Below are positions 24,359 to 32,814 of a DNA stretch of 35,465 nucleotides, piece after piece. The stretch is taken from the NCBI GenBank assembly GCA_015066515.1, contig SVOH01000020.1:1-35465 (forward strand), in the 5' to 3' direction. A model generated the notes under the pieces. It worked only from the letters and a program-made list of their open reading frames with translations, had not been told where the DNA came from and ran no database searches. Source of the DNA: Oscillospiraceae bacterium (GTDB lineage: Bacteria; Bacillota; Clostridia; Oscillospirales; Acutalibacteraceae). Position numbers and translations under genes: made by a program. The first letter of the stretch is position 1. Every line of letters starts with the position of its first letter.

Positions 24359-25177
24359 TTATTTATCTTTTTTTGATTTAATAATTACAACTGCAATGGC
24401 ACCAACCAGTACTACCACCGCCGCAATTACAACCCATATTAACCAATCATTTTGTGAATCGGTATTGTCGTCAATAGCGGGTGTAGTGCTTGAACTATTG
24501 TTTTCTGTCGTTTCTTTATCGGTTTGCTGAATTGATGACGAATTTAAAAACTGTTCAAGTATCTGACTGCCTGTCGTATCCTGTACATCGCTTTGGCTAT
24601 GTGTATGATTCGGCTTACTTTCGGTATTGCTTAACGTATCATCACTACCCGTCTGTGAAGATGCCGACCCGTTCTTGTCAGGATTGGAATTTATAATATC
24701 AACATATCCGCTTTGTGTAGCAAAGTCAACATTTATAAATTCGTTTGTTTTAGTAATTTCGAAAACATCATCAGGATCATACGACAAGGAAATCTCACTT
24801 TTGCCCTGAGGCGCAGTGTCAAGCACCTTAAATGTAAGTGTTGTAACAATGCCGTTTGTTTTGTTGTTTGGTTTTAGCGGTTCTATCCAGTTTGCTATAA
24901 ACGGAACATTTTCTTTTGAACCAAAAACTATGCTGTCAAACTTTCCTTTTTTGGCATCTATAAGCTGTAACGCGGTACTATCGTAATTTATAAGCAGCTT
25001 CATACTTATAATTCCGGGATTATCTTTAACCGATACCGTAATATCTACTGTGTCGCCCGCATTTGCTTTTTGGCTGCTTACAGCAAATGTCGGTTCTTTT
25101 GCCGCAGCCACACTAACCGCAGGCAACGACGCAAACAGTATGATAACTGATAAAAGTATAACTAATATTTTTTTCAT
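24359..25177 (-). CDS. Membrane-anchored cohesin-domain protein
   Basis: Surface protein predicted to bind dockerin-bearing partners. The ATG at 25177 follows AGAGGG; the longer open frame to 25237 only reads through the promoter. Layout of the 272 residues: signal peptide about 1-26 (cut near AAA-KEPTF), cohesin domain about 30-162 with AGDTVDITVSVKDNPGI, MKLLINYDSTALQL and GIVTTLTFKVLDTAPQG, a Ser/Thr/Asn-rich linker about 163-243, a membrane helix 245-266 and a KSKKDK tail. There is only one cohesin, no dockerin and no sortase motif. The role may be cellulosome-like or general adhesion; no partner is visible in the window. Confidence 0.88.
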   Translation of the reverse strand: MKKILVILLSVIILFASLPAVSVAAAKEPTFAVSSQKANAGDTVDITVSVKDNPGIISMKLLINYDSTALQLIDAKKGKFDSIVFGSKENVPFIANWIEPLKPNNKTNGIVTTLTFKVLDTAPQGKSEISLSYDPDDVFEITKTNEFINVDFATQSGYVDIINSNPDKNGSASSQTGSDDTLSNTESKPNHTHSQSDVQDTTGSQILEQFLNSSSIQQTDKETTENNSSSTTPAIDDNTDSQNDWLIWVVIAAVVVLVGAIAVVIIKSKKDK

Positions 25178-25208
25178 TTTGCTACCCTCTTTTTTATTAT
25201 ACAAACAA

Positions 25209-25237
25209 ATTATATAATAAAATTGTCTTTTAGTCAA
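25209..25237 (-). promoter_or_regulatory. Sigma-A-type promoter of the cohesin gene
   Basis: TTGACT (25237-25232) and TATAAT (25214-25209) with a 17-base spacer on the minus strand. The -35 directly follows the stop codon of the dehydrogenase gene. Confidence 0.8.
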
Positions 25238-26410
25238 TCAAGATACACACAAATTAAATATATCGTGAATTTCTTTTTGACCTAACGTTATAACGCTGTT
25301 TATTGTGCGTGTGTTACCAAATGTACAAAGCTCGGTAAGGCGGTCTATAGCGCCACTGCTAACACCAAGTTCATCTAAAGTAGTGGGCATACCTATTGAT
25401 TTAAAAAACTCCGACATCGACTCAATGCCCATTTCGGCTGCTTTTTTATCATCGACTTCGTTTACACCCCATACATTTCGGGCAAACTGTGCAAAACGAG
25501 GTATATTATATGTATATACATATTTGGCCCAGGCAGGAAACAGCACAGCAAGACCCGCGCCGTGCGCTACAAAGTCAAACTCACCGCTCAATGCGTGCTC
25601 AAGCTGATGCACCGGAAGCGAGTTAATCCTACCGCAACCCGTAAGGTTATTATGTGAAAGGCTTGATGCCCACATAATATTAGCACGTGCCTCGTAATTG
25701 TCAGGTTCTTTTATTACCACCCTTGCTGCGTTTATTACAGAACACAATATACCCTCGGCTATTTGGTCGGTAATATCCACCGGCTCACACGGTGTAAAGT
25801 AGCGTTCCATAGTATGTGCCATAATATCGGTTATTCCGCAAGCCGTTTGATAAGGGCTTACAGTATAAGTAAGTTCGGGATTGCACACGGCAAAAAGCGG
25901 TCTTATTAAATCACTTGCCAAACCGCGTTTCATATTAAGCGACAAATCAGACACTACTGCCGACCAGCTCATTTCACTACCGGCGGCCGCAATAGTAAGC
26001 ACACAGGCCACAGGCAAAGCCGATATTGGCTTTTTCTTACCCACAACGAAGTCCCATACATCACAGTCACTTACCGCGCCAAGCGCTGTATACTTTGCAG
26101 CGTCGATAACACTACCGCCACCAACAGCAAGTATTAATTCTACTCCTTCGGCTTTGGCAAGCTTTACTGCGTTACGCACAAACTCTATTTTAGGGTTAGG
26201 TTCTACTCCGCCAAGCTCTACAACTTCAATTTTGTATTGATTTAATGCGTTTATTATATCATCATAAAGTCCGTTTGCTTTAATGCTGCCTTTACCGTAT
26301 TGCAGCATTATTTTTTTATAACCATATTGAGATATAATTTTACCTACTTCTTTTTCTCGACCTTTACCAAAAAACACCTTTGTAGGAGTGTAGTACTCAA
26401 AATCAAGCAT
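25238..26410 (-). CDS. Iron-containing alcohol dehydrogenase (butanol dehydrogenase type)
   Basis: NAD(P)H-dependent dehydrogenase that reduces aldehydes to alcohols, a fermentative role. The N-terminus FEYYTPTKVFFGKGRE and the nucleotide-binding GGGSVIDAAK near residue 97 mark the BDH/YqhD group. Metal ligands are in GITDIMAHTMERYF (Asp and His, near 195) and in LPVHQLEHALSGEFDFVAHGAGLA (His residues, near 265-280). Length 390 is normal. A GAGG site precedes the ATG. It lies downstream of the ispH-S1 terminator and no clear promoter of its own was seen. Confidence 0.93.
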   Translation of the reverse strand: MLDFEYYTPTKVFFGKGREKEVGKIISQYGYKKIMLQYGKGSIKANGLYDDIINALNQYKIEVVELGGVEPNPKIEFVRNAVKLAKAEGVELILAVGGGSVIDAAKYTALGAVSDCDVWDFVVGKKKPISALPVACVLTIAAAGSEMSWSAVVSDLSLNMKRGLASDLIRPLFAVCNPELTYTVSPYQTACGITDIMAHTMERYFTPCEPVDITDQIAEGILCSVINAARVVIKEPDNYEARANIMWASSLSHNNLTGCGRINSLPVHQLEHALSGEFDFVAHGAGLAVLFPAWAKYVYTYNIPRFAQFARNVWGVNEVDDKKAAEMGIESMSEFFKSIGMPTTLDELGVSSGAIDRLTELCTFGNTRTINSVITLGQKEIHDIFNLCVS

Positions 26411-26432
26411 TTATTTTACCTCGTTTGCAAAA

Positions 26433-26461
26433 TCACGCCCAAAGACGAACTCTGGGCGTGA
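26433..26461 (-). terminator. Intrinsic terminator after ispH-S1
   Basis: TCACGCCCA and TGGGCGTGA form a 9-bp stem (26453-26461 with 26433-26441), followed on the minus strand by TTTTGC. The T-run is short, so readthrough into the dehydrogenase is possible. Confidence 0.7.
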
Positions 26462-26474
26462 AATTAAGTATAAA

Positions 26475-28520
26475 TTATTCTGCAGTTTCTTCTGCTACCT
26501 CTTCTACAGCGGCTTCAACAACTGCGTCTTCAGTAGATGCTACAACTGCATCCTCTTCAATTTCTTCTTTAACCTCAGGCTCAAGAAGAACACGAATAGA
26601 AAGGCTTACGCGCTTCTTTTCGAGGTCAACAGCAGTAATCTTTGCCTCAACCTCTTGACCTATAGTAAGCTCATCCTGTGGCTTTGCAACGTGCTTGTTT
26701 GCAATCTGTGAAATATGGATAAGACCGTCAACACCTGGGATAATTCTTGCGAATGCACCGTATGTAGTCATACTAACAATCTTAACTGTAACAACGTCAT
26801 CAACGTTGTAATTGTTCTGGAAGATTGTCCAAGGATTGTCCTCAGCCTTTTTGTAACCGAGAGAAATCTTTTTCTTATCAGCATCAAGTGCTTTAACATA
26901 TACTTCGATCTCGTCGCCTACTGCTACAACTTCTGCAGGATTCTTGATGCGATTCCAAGAAAGCTCAGAAATGTGAACCATTCCGTCAACACCGCCGATG
27001 TCAACAAATGCGCCGTAGCTTGTAAGTGATTTAACAGTACCTGTGATACGGTCACCAACAGCGATAGATGCCCATACCTTCTCCTCAGCCTCTTTACGAG
27101 CCTCACGAAGTACGCTGCGGATAGAACCGATTGCTCTACGGCCGCGGCCGATTTCAATAATTCTGAAATCAACTTCCTGACCCTTCATATCTTCAAGAGA
27201 ATCATTTCTTGAAGCAGTAGCCTGTGAAGCAGGGATAAATACGCGAACATTGTTGGTGTACACTACCACGCCGCCCTTGATTACGTCACGAACTGTGCCG
27301 TGAAGCACTTCGCCCGAATCCTTGGCTGCAACTATATTGTCCCAACCTGCAATAGCATCGTAACGACGCTTTGAAAGCATTGCGGTTCCTTCCTGATCAC
27401 TGATCTTCATAATGATAAGATTGAGCTTATCATCCACCTTAACCTCGCTTAATAAGTCAACTGGTTCTGATGAGTACTCATCTGCAGAAACGTAACCGGT
27501 AACACCGCGGCCAATATCTACAGTAATTTCGGTAGCGTTTACTGCTACTACAGTACCGCATACCTTCTGCTCGCCAGTAAGGCTGTTGAGCGAAGCTTCA
27601 AATGCTTCCTCATCTGTCATTTCTTCGAAGCTTTTTTGAGCAAGCTCTACTTGCTCTTCTACAGGTTGTAAATTTTCCGACATGGTTTTAATAACCTCCT
27701 TTATTATACCCGCAGGTGTAGATGCACCTGCGACAACGCCAACCTTATTTGCTGTAAGAAACCACTCGGGCTTTAGCTCAGCGGCAGTTTCTATCAAATG
27801 GGTATTTTGACAAAGAGCCACACACACGTCATAAAGCTTGACGGTGTTAGAACTGTGCCTTCCTCCGATTACAACCATTACATCATTGGCAGCGGCAAGC
27901 TCTTGTGCCTCGGTTTGTCTAGTCGACGTAGCGTTACATATTGTATCAAATATTTTTGCATTTGTACATACTTTTTTTAAAAAAATTTGCGCATTTTCCC
28001 ATTTTTTTGCGTTAAAAGTGGTCTGCGACACCACCGAAACGGGAATTTTCTTAATTTCGGGACGATTTTCGAGCAAATTTTCGAGTTCTTCTACCGAAGA
28101 AAAAACATAATACTGTGATGCACAATGCCCCACAATACCAATAACCTCGTGGTGTTTTTCGTCCCCTGCTATCAATATTATGTCACCGCCGGCTGATTGC
28201 TCGGCAACGATTTTATGTATCTTTGCAACAAAGGGGCAGGTTGCGTCGCAAACCTTTACCCCAGCGCTTTCGGCATCATCATACACAGTTTTTCCAACAC
28301 CGTGTGAACGTATAACCAATGTTTCTTCTTTTTGAGCCTCGTCGGGTGTGTTTACAACGCGAACTCCCTTTTTTGTCAACTCTTCGACCATCTGGCTGTT
28401 GTGAATAATAGGACCTAACGTGCAAACCCTTTCTCCGCTGTCAACCAAATCATATACCATTTGTACCGCGCGGTTTACTCCAAAGCAAAAGCCTGCGGTT
28501 TTAGCAAGTGTTATTTTCAA
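26475..28520 (-). CDS. ispH: IspH fused to ribosomal protein S1-type repeats
   Basis: One protein of 681 residues joining two functions. Residues 1 to about 285 are 4-hydroxy-3-methylbut-2-enyl diphosphate reductase, the last enzyme of the MEP isoprenoid pathway. Its iron-sulfur ligands are C12 (AGFCFG), C95 (DATCPF) and C195 (TICNAT), with H40 and H124 as substrate residues. After a Gln/Glu-rich linker, four S1 RNA-binding repeats begin near 315, 400, 487 and 573; the third and fourth carry SYGAFVDIGGVDGMVH and TYGAFARIIPGVDGLIH. The tail from about 650 is acidic. This fusion is a known clostridial arrangement. The ATG overlaps the cmk stop (ATGA). Confidence 0.96.
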   Translation of the reverse strand: MKITLAKTAGFCFGVNRAVQMVYDLVDSGERVCTLGPIIHNSQMVEELTKKGVRVVNTPDEAQKEETLVIRSHGVGKTVYDDAESAGVKVCDATCPFVAKIHKIVAEQSAGGDIILIAGDEKHHEVIGIVGHCASQYYVFSSVEELENLLENRPEIKKIPVSVVSQTTFNAKKWENAQIFLKKVCTNAKIFDTICNATSTRQTEAQELAAANDVMVVIGGRHSSNTVKLYDVCVALCQNTHLIETAAELKPEWFLTANKVGVVAGASTPAGIIKEVIKTMSENLQPVEEQVELAQKSFEEMTDEEAFEASLNSLTGEQKVCGTVVAVNATEITVDIGRGVTGYVSADEYSSEPVDLLSEVKVDDKLNLIIMKISDQEGTAMLSKRRYDAIAGWDNIVAAKDSGEVLHGTVRDVIKGGVVVYTNNVRVFIPASQATASRNDSLEDMKGQEVDFRIIEIGRGRRAIGSIRSVLREARKEAEEKVWASIAVGDRITGTVKSLTSYGAFVDIGGVDGMVHISELSWNRIKNPAEVVAVGDEIEVYVKALDADKKKISLGYKKAEDNPWTIFQNNYNVDDVVTVKIVSMTTYGAFARIIPGVDGLIHISQIANKHVAKPQDELTIGQEVEAKITAVDLEKKRVSLSIRVLLEPEVKEEIEEDAVVASTEDAVVEAAVEEVAEETAE

Positions 28521-29182
28521 TTTATTCTTTCCTTTATTGCTTTTATAAGATTATCTATAGATTCCTGCAAGGTGTTGCCTGTTGTATCAAACATAATTGA
28601 ATCCTCTGCAGGCTTAAGCGGTGCTATTTCACGGTGAGAATCATTGTAGTCGCGAGTTTCAATATCCTTGTAAACCTCTTCATAGCTTACATCCGAGCCC
28701 TTTTCTTTAAGCTCTTTATATCGACGTGTTGCACGCTCCTCGACACTTGCGGTAACAAAGAACTTGAGTGTAGCGTTTGGAAGCACCACCGTGCCAATAT
28801 CTCTGCCGTCCATAAGCACGTTGTTTTCGCGTGCGAGCTTGCGTTGCATTTCAAGCAAAAACGCGCGAACAGGTGGCTTTGCCGAAACGGCCGACGCCAT
28901 CATAGAAGCCTCGGGAGTACGGATAGCCTCTGACACATCCTCACCGTTTAAAAATACGTGCTGTGTACCGTCGATAAACTTAATATCTACCTCAATGGTT
29001 TTTAAAATAGCATCGATATGACAGTCAAGGTTAGTATCGTAACCCTCGCGTAAAAATTTTAAACCAACTGTGCGGTAAAGCGCGCCTGTGTCTACATAAA
29101 TAAAGCCAAGTGCTTTTGCGGCACCCTTTGCCACTGTGCTTTTGCCTGCGCCTGCAGGTCCGTCTAATGCAATAGAAATCAT
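28517..29182 (-). CDS. cmk: Cytidylate kinase
   Basis: Phosphorylates CMP and dCMP. The P-loop DGPAGAGKSTVAKG is at 8-21. DTGALYRTVGL near 31 and the MDGRDIGTVVLPNA segment near 120, with RDxGT, are Cmk signatures, as is the end RDYNDSHREIAPLKPA. Length 221 is normal. A GAAAGGA site lies in the end of the preceding flavoprotein gene, three bases away, and its stop overlaps the start of ispH-S1. The flavoprotein-cmk-ispH order is often seen in Clostridia. Confidence 0.96.
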   Translation of the reverse strand: MISIALDGPAGAGKSTVAKGAAKALGFIYVDTGALYRTVGLKFLREGYDTNLDCHIDAILKTIEVDIKFIDGTQHVFLNGEDVSEAIRTPEASMMASAVSAKPPVRAFLLEMQRKLARENNVLMDGRDIGTVVLPNATLKFFVTASVEERATRRYKELKEKGSDVSYEEVYKDIETRDYNDSHREIAPLKPAEDSIMFDTTGNTLQESIDNLIKAIKERIN

Positions 29183-29185
29183 AAT

Positions 29186-30442
29186 TTATATATTCCTTTC
29201 GTATTTTGCCGCGCTCTCTCCTGCTAAAAAGCCGGTTGAGAATGCTATTTGTAGATTAAATCCGCCAGTGTAGGCGTCAACGTCGATTATTTCCCCAGCG
29301 AAGAAAAGTCCGCCTATAAGCTTCGACATCATAGTAGCAGGGTCAATCTCTTTAACACTGATACCACCGCTTGTAATTATGGCTTCTTCTATTGGTCTAA
29401 AGCCCGTAACATTAAGTTTAAAATGCTTTATAGCATTTATAAGCGATAAACGCTGTTCACGGCTAATTTGATTAACCTTTGTATGAGGGTCAATGCCAGA
29501 CATATTTATTATAACCGGAATTATGCTTTTTGGTAAAAGTTTATCTAAAGAATTTGCAAAATCACGGTTAAGCGATTCTTCAAAATCACGAAGCAATCGT
29601 TTATCAAGCTGAGCGCCATCAAGAGCCGGCTTTAAATCTATTTCGACAAAGTATTTCTTTTTGTCCATATAACGCAGATGCGCCGAAGCCGAAAGTGTTA
29701 GCGGCCCCGATATGCCCGTATGGGTAAATAGCATTTCGCCCATTTCTTTATAAAGTGGTTTTTTCTTTCCCTCTTCATATGCTGATAATGTCACGTTTTT
29801 TAATGAAAGCCCTGCAAGTCGGGTGCAAAAGCCCTCGTGACAATCAAGGCCAATAAGCGATGGCGTAAGATTAGTTACCGTATGGCCTAAAGCCTTTGCT
29901 AATTTATAGCCGTCACCCGTAGAGCCTGTCGTGGGATAAGACATACCACCTGTTGCCACTATAACGCTGTCGGCATCAAGTATTCTGCCGTCAGTAAGCT
30001 TTACCGCCGTAACAAAACCGGCGGGCGCCAAAACAGCCGCAGCAGTGCCCTCGATAATATTACAGTTTTTTTGCACAGGACGAACCAGAGCATCAACAAT
30101 ATCTACCGACTTGTCCGATACGGGAAAAACGCGGTTGCCACGCTCGGTTTTAAGCGGTACACCCATACTTTCAAAATAGGTCATTGTATCCCCAGAGTTA
30201 AAATTATTAAACGCCGAATACAAGAACTTACCGTTTTTTGGGGTATTGGCAATAAGCGAATTTACGTCACAGTTATTGGTAACGTTGCATCTGCCCTTAC
30301 CTGTTATCATTACCTTGCGCGCAGGTCGGGAATTTTTTTCAACAATCGTTATGCTATACGGTGTGTTTGCCATTGCATCGGCTGCCGCGACTGCCGCCAT
30401 TAATCCTGCCGCACCGCCACCGATTATAACTATCTTTTTCAT
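29186..30442 (-). CDS. BaiN/YhiN-type FAD-dependent oxidoreductase (HI0933 family)
   Basis: Flavoprotein of 418 residues with an N-terminal dinucleotide-binding motif IIGGGAAGLMAAVAA at 5-19, KVMITGKGRCNVTNNC near 44-60, TGGMSYPTTGSTGDGY near 165-180, and the C-terminal GLFFAGEIIDVDAYTGGFNLQIAFSTG, all typical of HI0933-like proteins. The family includes BaiN, linked to bile-acid conversion in one gut species, but most members have no proven substrate, so no pathway is assigned. It leads the flavoprotein-cmk-ispH unit from its own promoter at 30500-30472. Confidence 0.92.
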   Translation of the reverse strand: MKKIVIIGGGAAGLMAAVAAADAMANTPYSITIVEKNSRPARKVMITGKGRCNVTNNCDVNSLIANTPKNGKFLYSAFNNFNSGDTMTYFESMGVPLKTERGNRVFPVSDKSVDIVDALVRPVQKNCNIIEGTAAAVLAPAGFVTAVKLTDGRILDADSVIVATGGMSYPTTGSTGDGYKLAKALGHTVTNLTPSLIGLDCHEGFCTRLAGLSLKNVTLSAYEEGKKKPLYKEMGEMLFTHTGISGPLTLSASAHLRYMDKKKYFVEIDLKPALDGAQLDKRLLRDFEESLNRDFANSLDKLLPKSIIPVIINMSGIDPHTKVNQISREQRLSLINAIKHFKLNVTGFRPIEEAIITSGGISVKEIDPATMMSKLIGGLFFAGEIIDVDAYTGGFNLQIAFSTGFLAGESAAKYERNI

Positions 30443-30471
30443 TCCCTCACCTACTTTTGCGATAATATATT

Positions 30472-30500
30472 ATTTTACAACAAAACGAGTAAAAAGTAAA
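30472..30500 (-). promoter_or_regulatory. Promoter of the flavoprotein-cmk-ispH unit
   Basis: TTTACT (30500-30495) and TAAAAT (30477-30472) with 17 bases between them on the minus strand, about 30 bases before the flavoprotein ATG. Confidence 0.6.
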
Positions 30501-30555
30501 TATTTAATAATTGTTAATTGCTAAAAGCCAACTATGAAAGTACATAATAAGCAAC

Positions 30556-30590
30556 AAACAGGTAGCGCTCAAATTGAGTGCTACCTGTTT
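30556..30590. terminator. Strong hairpin, probable terminator
   Basis: AAACAGGTAGC (30556-30566) pairs with GCTACCTGTTT (30580-30590), with an inner CTCAA/TTGAG extension. TTTTTG follows on the plus strand and TTTGTTG on the minus strand. It lies about 190 bases past the end of the membrane protein gene, before the flavoprotein promoter, and is the likely end of the DUF5685-DnaJ-membrane protein transcript. Confidence 0.65.
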
Positions 30591-30610
30591 TTGTGGTTAA
30601 TAGAACAATG

Positions 30611-30635
30611 TAAGCGGTTACAATTTAACCGTTTA
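30611..30635. repeat. Imperfect palindrome
   Basis: TAAGCGGTTA pairs with TAACCGTTTA (one G-U pair) around CAATT. It stands alone between the hairpin at 30556 and the tandem repeat, in the 335-base gene-free gap 30443-30777. No T-run follows. Confidence 0.5.
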
Positions 30636-30655
30636 AGAAGTTGTTTTGTCAATAC

Positions 30656-30695
30656 AAGGAACCGTCCCCTGTGTTAAGGAACCGTCCCCTGTGTT
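30656..30695. repeat. Two perfect tandem copies of a 20-bp repeat
   Basis: AAGGAACCGTCCCCTGTGTT occurs twice in a row without a mismatch. The last 14 bases recur in reverse orientation at 22591-22604. No gene is associated with either site here. Confidence 0.85.
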
Positions 30696-30777
30696 ATATA
30701 TGAAATTTGACAGATCACGATTTGTTTTAATGCCAGATTCAATATAACATATTCGGTATATTATGTCAATTTAAAAA

Positions 30778-31305
30778 CTATTTCATTATCCTTTTTATCT
30801 TATCGTGAAGCGTAAACATATAATATGACGCTATGCGTGATATACCTATATCATAAAGCACGAAAACGACATTGCAAAGCGCTAAAAACAGCAGTGCGCC
30901 GTACTTACCCCACTCGCCAAAATCGTCAAACGAAATGCCAAACAAAACGGTTGAAACGTAATAAAAAGCGATTGCCGCAACATTAAAGCACAAAAGCTTT
31001 ATAATCCATTCAATAAACTGCTTGTTAATTTTTTCTATCAATGATTTTAATATTGGATAATAGCCCAAAAACATTACGTAGAGTATTTTGGCTTCCATTT
31101 CACCCGTTATAAAAATTATTGCTGCGCTTGCTATATATGTGCCAAAGCCCCAATAAACACCACATTCTATAAGCGGTATCATCATAAATAGGCCCGCAAT
31201 AGCAGGTATTGCATAAGTCAAATACGGAAAATAGCTTGTAAGCATAACCACTACTGACAATGCCGCAACAAGTCCGCAAAGTGTAATCTTTTTTGTACTT
31301 TTCAT
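30778..31305 (-). CDS. Hypothetical integral membrane protein (ECF S-component-like)
   Basis: A 175-residue protein with about five or six hydrophobic helices and few charged loops. The start MKSTKKITLCGLVAALSVVVM and the small size recall substrate-binding S components of ECF vitamin transporters, but no substrate signature is seen. The ATG begins one base after the DnaJ gene stop (TGATATG), so translation is coupled. It is the last gene of the DUF5685-DnaJ unit, suggesting a related but unknown role. Confidence 0.75.
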   Translation of the reverse strand: MKSTKKITLCGLVAALSVVVMLTSYFPYLTYAIPAIAGLFMMIPLIECGVYWGFGTYIASAAIIFITGEMEAKILYVMFLGYYPILKSLIEKINKQFIEWIIKLLCFNVAAIAFYYVSTVLFGISFDDFGEWGKYGALLFLALCNVVFVLYDIGISRIASYYMFTLHDKIKRIMK

Positions 31306-31306
31306 A

Positions 31307-31921
31307 TCAGCAACAAGGTATCAGGTCGCCGCCCATACACTCACAACAGCAATCGGCACATATAAGGCTATTACAAACATCACACGTGCTACAGCCACCC
31401 GTAGTACCATAAGAACGGTACGGGTTATACTGTTGACCGCTTTGACGCTGAGCGTTGTTCATAGCATTGCGGTATTCGGGGTTTTGTGGATTCATACGAA
31501 CTGCAGTTGCAAAACTGGTATACGCTTGGTCAAACCAACCGCGGCGATATAGCACAGTTCCGTTTAAGAAATACCACTCGGCATCTCTATTTTGCGGCGG
31601 TACACCGTCGAGTATCTCTTGCGCCTGCTCAAGTCTGCCTTGATTTATGAGGCTGCGTACTTCGGGAAAATTGGTGCTACCGCTATATGAATTATTGTAT
31701 GTGTTGTTTCCTGCTTTTCTCGACGAGCCGTGTCTACGAGAATTAACTATAGCGTCATATGCCTCGTTAATCTCTTTCATCTTTTCACCCGCTAAATCCG
31801 AGAGTGGATTATCGGCATAATTATCAGGGTGATACTTGCGCGCAAGCTCACGGTAAGCGTTTTTTATTTCATCATCGGTAGCGTTTTTAGAAACGCCCAA
31901 TACTTCATACGGATCCTTCAT
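31307..31921 (-). CDS. DnaJ-domain protein with Cys-rich C-terminus
   Basis: J-domain co-chaperone of 204 residues. The J-domain is residues 1-65, with [31 protein letters not shown] and the essential HPD at 31-33. A linker and two TPR-like helix pairs follow (about 85-155, including [30 protein letters not shown]). The last 30 residues hold about ten cysteines in [19 protein letters not shown], which may bind metal. It lacks the Gly/Phe region and zinc fingers of true DnaJ. Its ATG lies inside the end of the DUF5685 gene, with AAAGGAG ahead of it. This pairing with DUF5685 recurs in Clostridia. Confidence 0.9.
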   Translation of the reverse strand: MKDPYEVLGVSKNATDDEIKNAYRELARKYHPDNYADNPLSDLAGEKMKEINEAYDAIVNSRRHGSSRKAGNNTYNNSYSGSTNFPEVRSLINQGRLEQAQEILDGVPPQNRDAEWYFLNGTVLYRRGWFDQAYTSFATAVRMNPQNPEYRNAMNNAQRQSGQQYNPYRSYGTTGGCSTCDVCNSLICADCCCECMGGDLIPCC

Positions 31922-32747
31922 TGTCTAACTCCTTTAAAAAGGTTTCCTCTAACCCTAAATAAATTATATTACCAAGTATGGTTTTATATTTTTTAATATC
32001 AAGCAGTTCAAATGCTCTTGCCGCTTCGTTTACACAAAAATAAAGCTGACTTTTTATACGGTCTTTATATTCAGCGGCATCAACATTTTTAAGCACGTTA
32101 TAGCTACCGCTTTTTATATCGTCTTGCAAATCGACTGCCGCATCAAGTAAATAAACATATCTGCCAATACAATACCCTAAACGGCTAAGCACCCTTTTTT
32201 GCATATCGTCTTCACTGCAAAGCATAAGTATTTTTTCCATAACCTTGGCAGTCGGGTCAGCAGCCTCGTCAATAGAGGTACAACCCGCTTTTTCAAGTGT
32301 GTTTTGAGCCGCAATATACTCTGCAACAACGGTCTCAATATTTGGGTATTGCCTTGCCGCTTTTTTATGCGCTCTGGAAAAAATAGGCTTTAAAAACCAA
32401 TAACCCAACTTCTTAAACCCGCGTTCATCGGCTATATTATCAAGTATTTTGTAATATAGCATTATCATTGCAGCAGCGGCAGGCATATCGACAGCGTCAA
32501 GATTTTTACAATAATTACACTTCTTTAGCGGATTAAATGCACACCGTTTGCGCTCAAATCCGTCACAACCATCTTTAAGCGACATATTAAGCAGTGCCAA
32601 AAATGTAAAATCATAACTTAAAGTAAAACGCGAAAGCAGGCCGTAGCTTTTACCAAGCTTTTTACAAAGCGAGCAATAAACCGCCTTATAGGTATCGTAC
32701 TCTTTGATTTTTAGTTCAGGCTTACAAGCCTTAACATAGCCAAACAC
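31905..32747 (-). CDS. DUF5685 family protein
   Basis: Protein of unknown function, 280 residues, mostly helical. The frame opens at a GTG at 32756, but homologues are expected to start MFGYV, which fits the GTG at 32747, eight bases after GAGG. Two CxxC pairs (C25/C28 and C77/C80) could bind a metal. Two Asp-rich motifs, DNIAD at 103-107 and [15 protein letters not shown] at 202-216, resemble the metal-binding motifs of squalene/phytoene synthase-type enzymes. The gene overlaps the DnaJ gene by 17 bases. A TATAAT box on the minus strand (32783-32778) precedes it; the -35 is unclear. Confidence 0.85.
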   Translation of the reverse strand: MFGYVKACKPELKIKEYDTYKAVYCSLCKKLGKSYGLLSRFTLSYDFTFLALLNMSLKDGCDGFERKRCAFNPLKKCNYCKNLDAVDMPAAAAMIMLYYKILDNIADERGFKKLGYWFLKPIFSRAHKKAARQYPNIETVVAEYIAAQNTLEKAGCTSIDEAADPTAKVMEKILMLCSEDDMQKRVLSRLGYCIGRYVYLLDAAVDLQDDIKSGSYNVLKNVDAAEYKDRIKSQLYFCVNEAARAFELLDIKKYKTILGNIIYLGLEETFLKELDNEGSV

Positions 32748-32814
32748 CGCTTTCACCTCACCTTATATAATATCGTAATTATAACACATTTGGTGAATAA
32801 TGTGTAAATATTTG

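Noticed and set aside
30656-30695. A CRISPR array
   Set aside because: Only two copies with no spacer between them, and no cas genes.
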